A DNA stretch of 64,000 nucleotides from Caecitellus pseudoparvulus (lineage: Eukaryota; Bigyra: Bicosoecida), in NCBI GenBank assembly GCA_965644315.1, contig CBFFRQ010000065.1:186001-250000 (forward strand). The letters run 5' to 3'. The position numbers were made by a program, and so were the translations under genes. Of this stretch, positions 32,225-43,351 are shown one piece after another (within the stretch, counting starts at the first letter, position 1; each line of letters opens with the position of its first letter). The notes under the pieces are model-generated. The model was not told where the DNA came from. It made no database searches and saw only the letters and a program-made list of their open reading frames with translations.

Positions 32225-35200
32225 ATGGCAGAGCAGGGGGCACCTGCCAGTGGTCCACGGCGAGTCAGCCAAGTGGATTGGCACCACTACGACTCGGCAA
32301 CTGCGCAGCTCATCACTGAGGCGATGTCTGCGGCACAAGGTGAGCTTTCCCTGCCACGCTCGCACCCTGGCAGCACACTGACCTCCGTGACACTGCCGCG
32401 CCCCTCTCGGTATCCAGCGACGCTGAAGCTGTCGGAAGAGATGCATGGTGCAAGCAAAGAAGGCAAGGTGTCCTCCCATGGAGCAGGACGTGCTCATGAG
32501 GCACGCAGGGCTGCTCGCAGCGGGAGGGGTGCGGAATTAGAGGAAACAACGCCCGCCCAGGCTAAAGCGGTGAGTACAGGCGTTATTTTGCTGGCCAGTA
32601 CGACTCAAGCTGGAGAACTGGAGAGTGATCCGTCATGATTCAGCCAATGTGTCACATATCGCTGTTTGTTTTCGCGATCACGCCTTTCGCTGGTGTGCAC
32701 TGTGTTGCCGCTGCTTCCGTTGCAGGACGTTGCACCGTTCAGCGCAGCTGCGTTGCCGCCCGCTGCGACTGCTACTCCGCATGCCTCTGGGCAAGAGGAG
32801 GCTGTGGAACCTGACGCAGGCAAAACAAAACGCCCCAGTCTGTTGAAACGGCTCTCCGTCCGGTCCGCAGCGCCTGCCGAGGCTGGCCCAGGCGGTGTGG
32901 CGCCGGCGAGCGGCAAGCAGGCTGGCGTGTCGCAGCCTGCCGCTGTCGCGCAGGACAAGGCAGTCCCAGTGTCGCGCGGCGCTGGCGTGTCACAAGCAGG
33001 CACCTCGAAGCGCCCCCATGCCGCACATGCAAACCCCGGGCAGCTGGAGCAGAAGGGTGCCGACCCCTTCCACGCTGACACGGGCTTCGGGGATGACGTG
33101 GAGGCGGAGATAGCTGCGCTGTCCGAGTCGCTGGGTGCCAGCCTGGCCGAGGCCCTGGACGGCAAGGGCGGCGCATCTGCGCTGCAGCGGGCCCTGCGCA
33201 GCGCTCGTAAGGCGGGCGACGAGGCAGCTGAGGCAGTGCTGCAGACCCCGCCGCGCCCGAAGCGGGCGGCCCCCCGCCCCCCTCCGCCTGGCATGCAGCC
33301 GCCCACGTCCACCCCCACGTCTCCAGCTGCCAGCGCGGCGTCTTCCACCCACCAGACGCAAGCCTTGTCCCCCCCTCGTGGCCCCCCCCCTGGCGTGTCC
33401 CCGCCCCACCGCCAAGAAAAGCCCGACAGAGCAAGCCCGAGCCCACCACAGCGCAGCGCGCAACAAGCGGCGCCCGCTCCCAAAGGCACGCCCGCAGTCA
33501 GCACCAGGCCTGCCAGGCCGCCGCCACCCGGCATCAGTCCACTCTCCCAGCAAAGCAACGCGCAGGCCAGGGTACAGGCGCCACGGCCGGCCGCTGCTCG
33601 GCGGCAGCCGCAGACTGCTCCGAACCTGCCACCTCGGCGCGGTGCTGTGGGGGACGAGACGGCCACCGTGTCTGCTGAGACCGAGCAGCCTCCCGCCCCC
33701 CCAGTGGAGCTGCCCCTCACGCCGGTGAAAGCGTCCTCCCCCTCCCCGCGAAAGCGGCCGCCTCTCAGCGTGAGCGATGTTGCGGGGGGTGTCGTCATAC
33801 CTCCAACGCCGCCAGGGCAAAAGGAGCTAACGCCGGCACCAGCACCAGCTCCAGCACCAGCACCAGCTCCAGCTCCAGCACTTGAGCCAGCTGCAGCACC
33901 AGCACCTGAGCCAGCTGCAGCACCAGCTCCAGCTCCAGCACTTGAGCCAGCTCCAGCGCCAGCACCAGCACCATCACCAGCACCAGCACCAGCTCCAGCA
34001 CCAGCACCCGAGCCAGCTCCAGCACCAGCTCCAGCTCCAGCACTTGAGCCAGCTCCAGCACCAGCAGGTAGCTCTGCTGTATCTCCAGCTCCGGTGGCTT
34101 CTGGCCCCCATTCAGAAGAGCGGCAAGAGGAGGCTGCAGCTGTGGTTGTGGGCGGGACGGGCGCGGTGGCTGGGCCTGGACCAGCGGCTTTGTCAGCAAG
34201 CGTCAGCCCGATTCACCCCCCCTCCCCCCCCTCCTCGGCTGTGTCGTCGTCCACTTCCCCTGTGCCTCAGGCGGCCGGCGCTGGTGTCCACTCGGCTGGC
34301 AGTGACAGTGGAAAGGACTCCGACAGAGCAAACAGCACCAGTGAGGATAGCAGCGTGGTCAGCGCGGGCCCCCGTCTTGCAGTGCGATCCCCCCCCTCCG
34401 CACCTGCACCCAGTGCGGTTGACTCCCACGCGTCAACACCCTCGGAGGGCAAGCCCAGCAGCCCCTCCATTGCGCCGAGTAACGCTGATCAGGGGCAGGG
34501 TGAAGGGGGGGGCACAGACTCAGATTCTGTCTCCAGCAGCCGCAGCGCGACACAAAGTGAGGTTGAGCGGTCCAGCACTAGTGCCGTGGCGGGCAAGACG
34601 GAGGGGGGCTCCGCTGCGCCCAACCCCCCCTCCGGCCCCAAGGCGCCTTCTCTGGACAGTCTCCGAGTCAAGGTGCGGTTGGTGGATGGTGTGCCGTGCG
34701 TCATGGTGCCAGGGCGCGGGGGGGCGCCGCCAAGCCCAATGCCGTGGGAGACTTACCTGGTCCAGGTGTACCAGCCCTTCGCGGCGCTGTATAAGGAGTT
34801 GGTGGAAGGCGGCATGCCTGCTGACCAAGCCAAGGCAGCTGCCATGGCTGCAGTGCAAGGGGGCAATGTGGCTGCCGCCGCGGCGGCGGCAAAGGCTGCT
34901 GCGGCCTCGCCCAACCCCGCCCCAGCCGAGGCAGAAGGCGACGGTGAGGCAGGTGCAGCTCCGCCGCCCCAGCCGCCTGCACCTGGGCCACCGCAGGCCC
35001 AAGAAGCGCCGCGTGCGCCCGCTCCAGCCCCCGCCAAGCCGGGCCCGGGGGAGGGTGCGCAGCCTGTCGCCACACACGGCGCAGGTCAAGCACCCGCCCC
35101 CTCCGCGCCCACGCCACGCAGTCCAGCACCCACAAACAGCACAGCAGCGGGTGCTTCGCCACAGAAACCTCCCAGCAAGACAGTGGGCGTGGGCGTGGAG

Positions 35201-38062
35201 GCTGGTGTGCAGACGGATGGGGCTGTGGTCACTGTGCCTGTGTCAGGCCGGCGGTGGGTGGAGTCCGCTCAGCACCCCGCCCCGTCAGTGGATCCCACCA
35301 CCCCCCGTCGCATCCGGCGGATCCGGCGGTCAGGCAGCCAGCCCCCGCGGCGCAAGGCTGCCCCCCAGTCACACCGGGCCCGCTCCGGGCCAGCGCCTTC
35401 CCATGGTGTTGGCTCTGGTTTCGGCAGCAGTGCAGGGCGCTTCGACGGCGGGCGGAGGCGCCCACCTCCCCTCCGTAAGGGTCAGGGGAGGGGGGGTGGC
35501 GCCACACGCAGGCCTGCTCGACGCATTGACCCGCGAAGCGTTGGTCCACGTGTGGACACACGGCGGAGGGGGGCGGGGTACGCCCCCCCTGGGGCCCGTG
35601 GGAGGGGGGGTTCGGCCAGCAGCTCAGCGCATACCAGTCCCAGGCGTGTGCATGTGAGGGATTGGGAGGCCCCCCCCCCGGGTCTGGATGCTCCCCTGCC
35701 TCCCCACGTGGTGCAGACGCAGGCGTGGGAGCGAGGCGGAGGGGCCGAGTTTCCAGGGGGGTGGGAGGGGGGTGCAGGCGGCTTCGGGGGGGCCTCCTCT
35801 GAAACCGAGCACTTGCAGCGCGCGGCAGAGGCCATGCGCCCGGCAAGGGCGCTGGAGGGCTCCCTGCGTAGCCGCTTGCTGCGGCGCCTGCCTGCAGACA
35901 CCAGGGGCAGTGGAGGGGGCGTGCCGGGGCGGAGCATGGCGCCAGAGCCCCGCACACCGCCACCCCAGCCGGCACCCCGAAGCCCTGCCAGCCTGTCACA
36001 GCACACGTCCCCCCCCAGGGCGTCACCGCCCGCCGTGTCTCCCCACAGGACCACGCCTCCTAGCGGCGGGGTGGTGGCAGTGTCCCCCCGGGCAAGGGGA
36101 GGGACGCAGCACCCCAGCTGGGCCCCCAAACCCAGCGCCCCTCCCACTGTGCCTGCAGTGCCCAGCACCCACCCTTCCACACAGGGCGTGCCCTCCCCCT
36201 CAGGCGGAGGCGGCGCCCGCCCCCCACCTGTGGATGCACGTGGCGTGCTGCAGCCCAAGGCAGATGCGCGGGCCATCCACTCCCTGCTCCGAGAGCGCAT
36301 GGCTCGGGCGAAGGCGGCAGCGGCGCCGGGCGGGTCGACGTCGAAGTCCCCCCCTCCCGGTGTCGTGCAGTTGAAGCGCTCCATCGACTCTGCGCCGTTT
36401 GGTGCGTTCGGACCGGGCGGTGGGCAGACGCGGCGGGGGCGTGTGCCGACCCCCCCTCCACCGCCCCCCGCACAGCGCAGAGCCGACGACGCCTCCTCCG
36501 CGGCCTCTGCTGTGGGGGCGTGGAAGGCGGCGTCCCAGGGGCACCTGGCTCGGAGCTCGGCGCCCTCCAGCAGCAAGCCGTCGCCTGCCACAAGTGCTGG
36601 GGCGGGGGATGTGGCGAGTGTGGGGGGTGCGTCCGCCGCCACCTCCCGCCGCGGAGACAGCGTCGTGCCGCTGGAGGAGCTGCACACGACGGTGGGGCAC
36701 ATTCCCTCCTCCCTGCAGGCGCTGGAGCAGACGATGTCCGATGCCGACCTGGCCAGCATGGCGCAGGCGTACGCTGGGGCCACCACCCTGGTCACCGGCT
36801 CCGCCACGCCCATGCGCAGTCGGGCCCTGGACAACCTGGACGCCATGGTCAGTGCCCTCGCGAAGCAAGGCGCCAACGCTGCCCAAGAGCGGCCCGCAGG
36901 CAGGGGCAGTGACGAGGGTGTCAACCAGGAGGGTGCCGGACTGTCCCCCCCCAAGGAGCTCGCGGGGGGGGGGTCGGCGGTGCCCCGCCGGCACTCCATC
37001 GGGCGCCCTCCCCTGCAGCGCAGCTTGTCCACGCCCCTGGCCGTGGGAGGTGAGGGCGGGCGGCCGCGCAGCCACAGCCACACTCCCGGTGCCCAGGCCT
37101 CCCCCCCCACCCTGCGGCACATCCCCAGCGTGGGGTCCCTGACAGGCATGGGTGACGAGGAGGGGGGGGAGGGGGGCAGCATTGACGTGGAGCACTTGGT
37201 ATCGGGGGGGGAAGGGCCGAGGCCCCCTGCCACGCCCCTGTCCCTGGTGCCCAGCCCCTCCCCTGACACCCCTGCAGGAGAGGAGGCTGGCTTCTACTTG
37301 AACCAAGAGGCGTCCGCCAGGGGACAACCAGACAGCCCTGAGCGCCAGCTGGCCGCCAGCCTGGCCTCCCAGGCTCTGCAGGCTGCACTTGAGGGGACAC
37401 AAGGGGAAGCCAGTGAAGCCCCCGCCCAGCCCCGGCCGCGTACCGGCAGCACCGCTTCCGACGCGGCGGCTGTCGCATCGACACTGCCACGTCACCTAGT
37501 ACGCGTGCCCTCGTCGCCGCCTGACGCGGACGTGGACTCCCGGAGCAGCCACACGCCCCAGGACAGCGTGGCGCCGGGAGCTGGGCCGGGGACCGCCGCC
37601 CCGCCTGTCAGTCTGCCGCCCCCCCTGGCGCCCGTGTCCATCCCCCCCGACGTCACGGCACACCTGTCACGCCTGACATCAGCCGTGCCACCTCGCCCCT
37701 CTGCCTCTGACTCGGTGACCCGGCCTCCGGCCCCAGTTGGCGCGGAGGCCTACAGCGCCCCCCCCCAGCCCAAGTCCCCGGGGGGCTCTGGGCTCCCGCC
37801 TGGCCTTGCCGCCTCCCTGGCGGGCCTGCCGGGCTTCGCGGGGGACGGCAGTGGCACGCTGTTTTCCTCTGCTCGGCCTCTGCGCATGCCGCTGCCGGAG
37901 GGCGAGACTGCGCAGGAACTGATTCGGGACGGCACGACGAGGGGAGAAGTGCAGCGCGCACAGGCGACCAGTGTTCCCGCCGCGAACCGTGCCGGGCTGG
38001 CACTGGGGCCGGCACCGGCCGGGAGGGCAAGTCTCTCGGGCTCTGTGCGGCGTGGCGAGTGA
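32225..38062 (+). CDS. Very long Pro/Ala/Ser-rich, mostly disordered protein
   Basis: Function not recognised. Exons 32225-32339, 32418-32569 and 32726-38062 join in phase to 1,867 residues. The first 90 residues look structured (VDWHHYDSATAQLITEAM, TLKLSEEMHG). Residues about 300-450 contain an (Ala-Pro)n repeat. Near 34660-34860 there is one island of order: SLRVKVRLVDGVPCVMVP, then WETYLVQVYQPFAALYKELVEGGM, then an Ala run. The rest is Pro, Ser, Gly and Ala with many PPP and PxxP sites and Arg-rich patches (RRIRRIRRSGS), the composition of actin-regulatory, RNA-binding or scaffold proteins. A helical segment near 36670-36870 (LEELHTTVGHIPSSLQALEQTM) may be a coiled coil. No signal peptide. 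The single reading frame staying open for 5.3 kb at this GC content supports coding, although GC-rich sequence also favours long chance ORFs. Confidence 0.65.
33831..34066 (+). repeat. In-frame (Ala-Pro)n hexanucleotide repeat
   Basis: About 235 bases built from GCACCA/GCTCCA/GCTCCAGCACC units, with interspersed GAGCCA variants. It encodes alternating Ala-Pro broken by Leu-Glu-Pro. It lies inside the large Pro/Ala-rich gene and stays in frame. Such imperfect hexamer arrays change length by slippage. Confidence 0.9.
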
Positions 38063-38163
38063 GGCCTGCGGTACGAGCGCTGGCACACTTCAATTCATCC
38101 CGCAGATGTGCATGCCCACTGCAGAAGGGGGCTCAAGGTGTGTGCCTGTGGTCAGTGACGGCC

Positions 38164-38773
38164 ATGGCAGGCACGTCTGGCGCCGCAGCTGCGGTGCAGA
38201 AAGTGAGGTGGCGTCCTTTCCGAGGCAGCCTGCTGCTTGCTCACACCCCGGCCACTGCCCACCCGCCTGTGCAGATCAAACACTACGTTTTCGAGGACGA
38301 GGAGTTCGAGGGCACCTTCAAGACTTGGGCTGAGGCGAACTGCCATGTTGTTGACTTGACGCTGCCCCCTGAGGAGCACCGGCTGGAGTACACCGACCTG
38401 CATCGGCAGGTACGACTTGGCGTTTCAGTGTGCGAAGCGGCGAAACTCCGCCTCACCACGCCAGCCCCCGCTCGCAGTTCACGGAACTGTTCAACAAGAA
38501 GTTAGACGAGCAGATCGAAGAAGAGGGGGTCTCAGTGGAGGACGTGTATGCGCACCTGGCAGAGATCATGGAGAAGAGCCCCATGAGCGAGGTGTGTGGA
38601 AAGTGGCGTGGGAAAGCGCTTCTGCCCTGCACGCAACGCCCTCGCCCCTTCCCCATGCACAGGACGCCTTCCTCGTGCGCATCATGCTGTCCATCACGGA
38701 CTTTCAAAGCTTCGTGGAGATGATGCGGGAGGTGGCGGAGGAGGTGCAGTCGGCAGGCGAGCGTAAGGAGTGA
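38164..38773 (+). CDS. ARL2BP-like: BART-domain protein, ARL2BP-like
   Basis: Four small exons, 38164-38202, 38275-38409, 38478-38591 and 38663-38773, each a whole number of codons, join to 132 residues. The all-helical BART domain (ARL2-binding) fits throughout: IKHYVFEDEEFEGTFKTWAE, HRLEYTDLHRQFTELFNKKL, VSVEDVYAHLAEIME and the closing ITDFQSFVEMM, which parallels the LLTFTDFLAFKEMFL signature of ARL2BP. Proteins of this family bind ARL2/ARL3-GTP and act at the basal body or in mitochondria; CFAP36 carries the same domain. At 132 residues it is nearer ARL2BP (163) than CFAP36. The introns are 65-72 bases. It is convergent with NOP53, 41 bases away. Confidence 0.82.
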
Positions 38774-38814
38774 AGGTGCATTGCCCCCTCCCCGGACCTG
38801 CCTGCGACCGCCCC

Positions 38815-40188
38815 TCACTTGTTGCGGAGAATCTTGAACATGCGCCGGCGCTTCTTCGGCTCGGGCTCCACCTGCAGCAGCTGGCGGCGGTGCAGGTTTG
38901 CGAAGCGCTCCTTCGCGGCGGCTGTGGCGGCTGTCGTGGCGCGCATGGTGCGGAGACCGCCAGTGATGTGCTCTGACAGCGCAACCTGAATGGGCAAATC
39001 TGAGTCGGGCCTGTGCAGGGGGGCCACAGGGGGGTGCAAAATACACCAGCACGCAACCACACACGCGGAACGTACACTGGTGCGCTGCCTTTGCGTCGCA
39101 CTGGGTTTGAGCGCCTCGCTGCCAGCAACTCTGCGCGGCGCTGTTTGCGGCGTGCTGCGTTCTTCCGCTCAACGCGCTGCGCATGCTTGTCCAGCCCCTG
39201 CAGCGTCTCCAGATGGTCCAAACTGCGCAACAGCTTGCGGTCAGCAGCATCAGCTGCCTGCTGAGCCCGCAGTGCCGCATGCCGTGCCCGCTTGTTCAGC
39301 TGGGCGCGGGTGAGTTTTGAGGCGGTGACAACGGTGGTTGCGCTGCCCGCTGCAGCAGGCTCCTCGCCGCCAGAGGGGTGCGACACGAGGAAATCGTCGT
39401 CATCCTCCTCCTCCCCGTCACTGCTTCCGTCTGACACCAGTCCATCTGACCCACGTGGCTCCATGGCATTGGCCACACGAACCTCGGCGGCTTCCAGCGC
39501 CATCTGCCGCGCCGTCTCCTCACCCAGCAGGTCCTGGTGGTCTTCGAAGGAGGGGTTGTAGCTCGCGCCCGGCGCAATGAGGGGCACTGCCGGGACGTCT
39601 GTGGGCAGGCCTGCCCGGCCCTCCTGCTGCATGCGCTGCTGCCGCTCGGCTGCGTTGGGCGCCAGGGGCAGGATGTCTTCTGCGTGGGAGGCAGAGGCGG
39701 CAGCCTCTGGCGCAGAGCCCCACAGGTCGTACACGCCGTGCTGAATGCGCTCAGGAGCCGCGATGCCGCCACCGCCCGCCCCGCTGGGAACTGCCGTGAC
39801 GCTCCGGCGCCGCTTCTTGCCTCGCGTCAATTGCCCCTTGGCTGCCCGCTCCCTGAGCTTTGCGTCTACCACTGACTTGTCCTCATACTCTGCCGGAGGC
39901 TGGTACAGCTGCACGGTGCCAGTCACGACGTCCAGCGCATCTCGACGCTGCTGCCCTGACGCTCCTGTGTTCCGGAGGCAGTGTCGCCGGTGGCCTGGCA
40001 CGTGCGGAAATCGATTGCGGAACATGCAGCTCACCAGTGTCCACCACAAACAGGTCCTCGTCCGCCACATGGGAAAGGCCGGTTTGCTTTGTCTGCTGCT
40101 CTTGCTGTGCGTGCAGCTCTGCTTCCAGCTGCTTCCTGCGAGCCTTGCGCTTGGCGCGGTTGCTCATCCTCGCTGCCTTCTTCGGCAT
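38815..40188 (-). CDS. NOP53: Ribosome biogenesis protein NOP53 (GLTSCR2)
   Basis: Nucleolar factor needed for 60S subunit maturation; in yeast it recruits the Mtr4-exosome to the 7S pre-rRNA. Exons 40188-40035, 39964-39076 and 39010-38815 join in phase (1, then 2) to 412 residues. The N-terminus is basic (RAKRKARRKQLEAEL). The family hallmark APGASYNPSFEDHQDLL lies near base 39555. An acidic stretch (SDGEEEDDDDFLVS) is followed by a long basic helix rich in Arg/Lys/Ala. The last exon gives VALSEHITGGLRTM and RFANLHRRQLL, matching the conserved C-terminal block. The human and yeast proteins are 478 and 455 residues. No AIM-like exosome motif (for example LFVVD near residue 47) can be called with certainty, although LFVVDTG resembles one. 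Confidence 0.88.
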
Positions 40189-41984
40189 GGTTCTCGGGGT
40201 CTGCTGCCACTTCCCTGAGCCCGGCCCTCTCCAAACGCCCGTTCAGGCCTTCACTGCAGCGAGAGGTGTGCATGAAACATGCCCAAGGCTTCACTTCACT
40301 TGTGGCAGATGTATTGTGCATGTGCTGGACGCTCGTGACGAACACGCCGCGCAGACCTACCGATGGACCGAGCGACTGGCCCGTTCCCCCACTCAGGGGA
40401 CCTCAAGAGTGTCCAGCCCCGCTCAACTGGGCGTCCGGCTGAAGGGGGCCTTCAGCCAGCTCTAGTCCCCCTCCCACCCCTCGGCGGCCGCAATAAACGA
40501 AGTCTTGTGTCCCACCGCAGCGCACTTTGTGACTGGAAACTGTCTTCCTGTGTCATCGCCTGTGAATCTGCGTGCAGTTGGGTGGAGCCCAGGAAATGGA
40601 CAGTTCACTACAGGGCGTCAAACCAAGTTTGAAGATCCCACGACTAGTGGGGGGGGGCTTGCAAGAGCATTGCACCTGAGCTGGGAATCCTGCCCCGCTT
40701 TTCACGCTAAGTTCCATCAGTGGCCCAAAAGCGCCCGATGCTGCTTGTACAGAATCGCTTGTGTCGGCGTGGCGACGTGTGGCAGTGAGGCCGCTTGCCT
40801 GGGTGCTCAGAGCTCTGCGTACGCAGTCCTGCTCAAGGAGCCAACGCATTTTGGGGTGGAAATAGAGTACAGACACACTTTGCGATGAAACCTTGCCAAA
40901 AACGCGCTTGTGGAAAGAAAATTCAAACAGAAGAGGCGCCCTCATTGCCCTTAGGCATCCAAGCGTTTGGACCATCCTTGAAACTTGTCTCGGCAAGCAG
41001 TGCCTCGGGCCTGAAAAGAATGCCCGCGAAGGACCGTGCCTCAAACTCACCTTTGTACTGGTAAGCTCACTTCAGCACCCGATCAGCTCCCCCATACATG
41101 ATGAAGCGTTACCTACTTCCCTCCACCGGACCTCGCAGCCTTCTTGGGACCGCTGGGAGGCGCTCCGCCCACTCGGACTCTCTTCTTGCCACGTACAGCC
41201 CGGCGCAAAGGGGCAGCTGTAGCCCCAGCAAGTGAGTACGCACACGCAGTGGGAGCAACTCGAGAGGAAACGAGCTGCCCAGCTAGCCCATTCGGGCTCT
41301 TGACGAGTGCCCGGCCCTGCTTCTGACAGTCTGTGCCTTACCAGTCGGAGCACCAGTGCCCTCTTCAAGGCGATTCCTCCGCCTTTCCATGCAGCGCAGG
41401 GCAGCATCCCGAAGCACATGCAGCTTGCTGAGACCCGTCTTTTGTCTCCGCTCGCCCACATTGGACGCTTTCGTGCTTTGACAGCCACACGCGTTGGGTA
41501 GATTAGGCGACAACGCCATTGAAACGCGCCAATGACGGCCCTGTCTCAAAGGGGGGTGGCAGATCACTCTGCCCCCAAAACACTTCCTTCCCCACTTTCA
41601 TACTCACTGTTCACACCCCAAAACCACCCCTTCACTGGGCACTGGTCTTGCTCCAGTGGAGTAGCGCGAGGCTGTCAGCTCCTGCGCAACCCTCCCCCCT
41701 GCGTTGCAACACGCGCCGCGCTTGCGCCTGAAGCCAGCGCCGCTTGCCAGAGATGGGCAATCTTTGCTGCTTCACGAATAACAATGGACTATCCTGGGGA
41801 CGAGCATATGACCGGTCTGCTGGCTGTCGGGACGAAAACGGCGAAAGACTGGTAGGCCGACGATGGTGGCGTTTCAAATACCTGCGCAATCACCTTCCAC
41901 GCACTGCTGCTCGCCCTGCCCCGCCTGCAGCCAGATATTCTGAACAATGTTGCAGCTTGCTGGCAGCAGCTGAATGGCTCTCTC
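40189..41984. other. Gene-poor, less GC-rich stretch
   Basis: About 1.8 kb between NOP53 and the membrane ORF, visibly richer in A/T than the surrounding coding regions. It contains short open frames on both strands (the longest about 165 codons, minus strand, 41050-40553), none with a recognisable motif or consistent splice sites. An AATAAA occurs at 40492. I see no tRNA, terminal repeats or transposase fragment. Confidence 0.5.
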
Positions 41985-42005
41985 TTGATTTCTGCCTTTT
42001 TGCTC

Positions 42006-43325
42006 ATGCTGGCCGGCTGGTCGGGTCAGTTGTGGGAGTTGGCCGTAGTCACCTCTGCCGAGGGTGCTGCCCTGCTCGTTCTTGCGGCGGCGATTGACTG
42101 GCTCAATTGGTTACTTGTGATCACCTCCGGTCAGCCTTTTACTTCCACTGTTTCTGTGTGGCTACGGCCAACAGAACCTGGCCGCATGTACAGTGCAGAA
42201 GGCAAGCCGCGCGGAAAAGCAAAGAAAGTCTTCTTTGACAAAATAAAGTTGAATGAAGAATCGTTGGGAAGGAGAATTCTATCCATCACGATGCTGCCCC
42301 CGGCATTGGACCTTCGCTGGACCTCTGCCCTGCGCTCTTACCTGCCGAGTTGGACTCCAACCCAAAGTCTAGCAGACGGGATCAGCATTTGCAGCTTCCA
42401 ACCCTCGATAGTTTATGTAGGCTCGCAAGCAGACGGTCAAGGTGATCAAGGTGGTCAAGGTGATCAAGGTGGTCAAGGCGATCAAGGTGATCCAAGTGGT
42501 CAAGGTGATCAAGGCGATCAAGGTGAGCATGACAAGCCAAGTTCAAAGAGCTGGGATTTGAGGCTTGCACGAAGGTTCCAGGCATGGACGGATGGCTGCG
42601 TTCTTTGGTGCTGCCAACGATCTCCATTGTCATGTTGTGTCAGGCTTGCATGCTGCCTGGGGCGTCCAGTGCCCTTTGAATTTCGAGGCAATGGCGACAC
42701 AGGTATGGCGCTCGATGAAGAAGACGGGCAAGAACCCCTCCGACAAGCACTGCTTGAAGCTCACCAGCGGCTGGTGCGCGCTCAGACGTTGTTTTCGGTA
42801 TCTGTGCGTCTTACTTTCCTCAGTTCTTTGGTGATCTTCTATGTGGGTGTGCAGAGTCTCTATGCCACAGCCTTCGAAGGCAAGAGCTCACCTCTGTCCA
42901 TCAATGTTCGGGTTCTTCAACTTTCCGTAGTCTTCTTGAGACTCCTAGCAAGCAACCTCCCACGCCTCATCCGCTGCTGCTACTGTTGTTATCAGTGCTG
43001 CTCCTTTTCTTCGTGCAATACGCTTTTTGGGAGCAAATGCTGCGTTGATACCTGCCAACGGTGCGGCGTGCGACTCGATCCGACTGACTCTGCTGAGCAG
43101 AGTGAAACCGCCACGACCGGGCAAGAACTACAAGCCTCAGGCCAAGCTGGTTCAGGCATCCGCAGAAGATCTGGCGCGCACGTGATTTCCACGCTTGATG
43201 CTGCTACAGGTGCTGCCAAAGGCAGCGGCGACCGCAAAGGGAGCCGTGTCCACCCGCTCGGGCGCACCCCTGCCCACACACCACAAGGGCAGCCACGAGC
43301 GAACAAGCCCGCCAAGACCGCATAA
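42006..43325 (+). CDS. Lineage-specific membrane ORF with Gly-Gln-Asp repeat
   Basis: Unrecognised. The frame is open from just after a TAG at 41853-41855 to 43325; the first ATG after that stop region that fits is 42006. Two hydrophobic segments come first (around 41970-42120: LLISAFLLMLAGW and AALLVLAAAIDWLNWLL), then a Gly-Gln-Gly-Asp repeat tract (42435-42530), a further hydrophobic segment (LTFLSSLVIFYVGVQ) and a Cys-rich stretch (RCCYCCYQCCSFSSC). The tail is basic. The same frame upstream of the TAG is also open back to about 41532 (containing MDYPGDEHMTGLLAVG), so the TAG may lie in an unrecognised intron or the ORF may be decaying. It lies 26 bases from the convergent gene at 43352. 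Confidence 0.4.
   Translation: MLAGWSGQLWELAVVTSAEGAALLVLAAAIDWLNWLLVITSGQPFTSTVSVWLRPTEPGRMYSAEGKPRGKAKKVFFDKIKLNEESLGRRILSITMLPPALDLRWTSALRSYLPSWTPTQSLADGISICSFQPSIVYVGSQADGQGDQGGQGDQGGQGDQGDPSGQGDQGDQGEHDKPSSKSWDLRLARRFQAWTDGCVLWCCQRSPLSCCVRLACCLGRPVPFEFRGNGDTGMALDEEDGQEPLRQALLEAHQRLVRAQTLFSVSVRLTFLSSLVIFYVGVQSLYATAFEGKSSPLSINVRVLQLSVVFLRLLASNLPRLIRCCYCCYQCCSFSSCNTLFGSKCCVDTCQRCGVRLDPTDSAEQSETATTGQELQASGQAGSGIRRRSGAHVISTLDAATGAAKGSGDRKGSRVHPLGRTPAHTPQGQPRANKPAKTA
42435..42530 (+). repeat. 9-base tandem repeat (GGTCAAGGT/GATCAAGGT)
   Basis: About ten copies of GRTCAAGGT with a few substitutions. It encodes Gly-Gln-Gly-Asp-Gln-Gly type repeats in the plus frame. The minus strand is also open (His-Leu-Asp repeats) because the period is a multiple of three without stops. 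Confidence 0.92.
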
Positions 43326-43351
43326 TCACGAGAATGAATCCTTCGCCTCGG

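Noticed and set aside
35482-37269. 595-codon minus-strand open frame opposite the Pro/Ala-rich gene
   Set aside because: No family motif or splice support, and GC-rich low-complexity sequence opens several frames at once. The plus frame is longer and continuous with spliced 5' exons.
42435-42530. Considered as a CRISPR array or minisatellite origin
   Set aside because: Units are contiguous 9-mers with no spacers and lie in a eukaryotic ORF.
40189-43325. Considered as a transposon insertion
   Set aside because: No terminal repeats, target-site duplication, transposase, reverse transcriptase or integrase motif could be seen.
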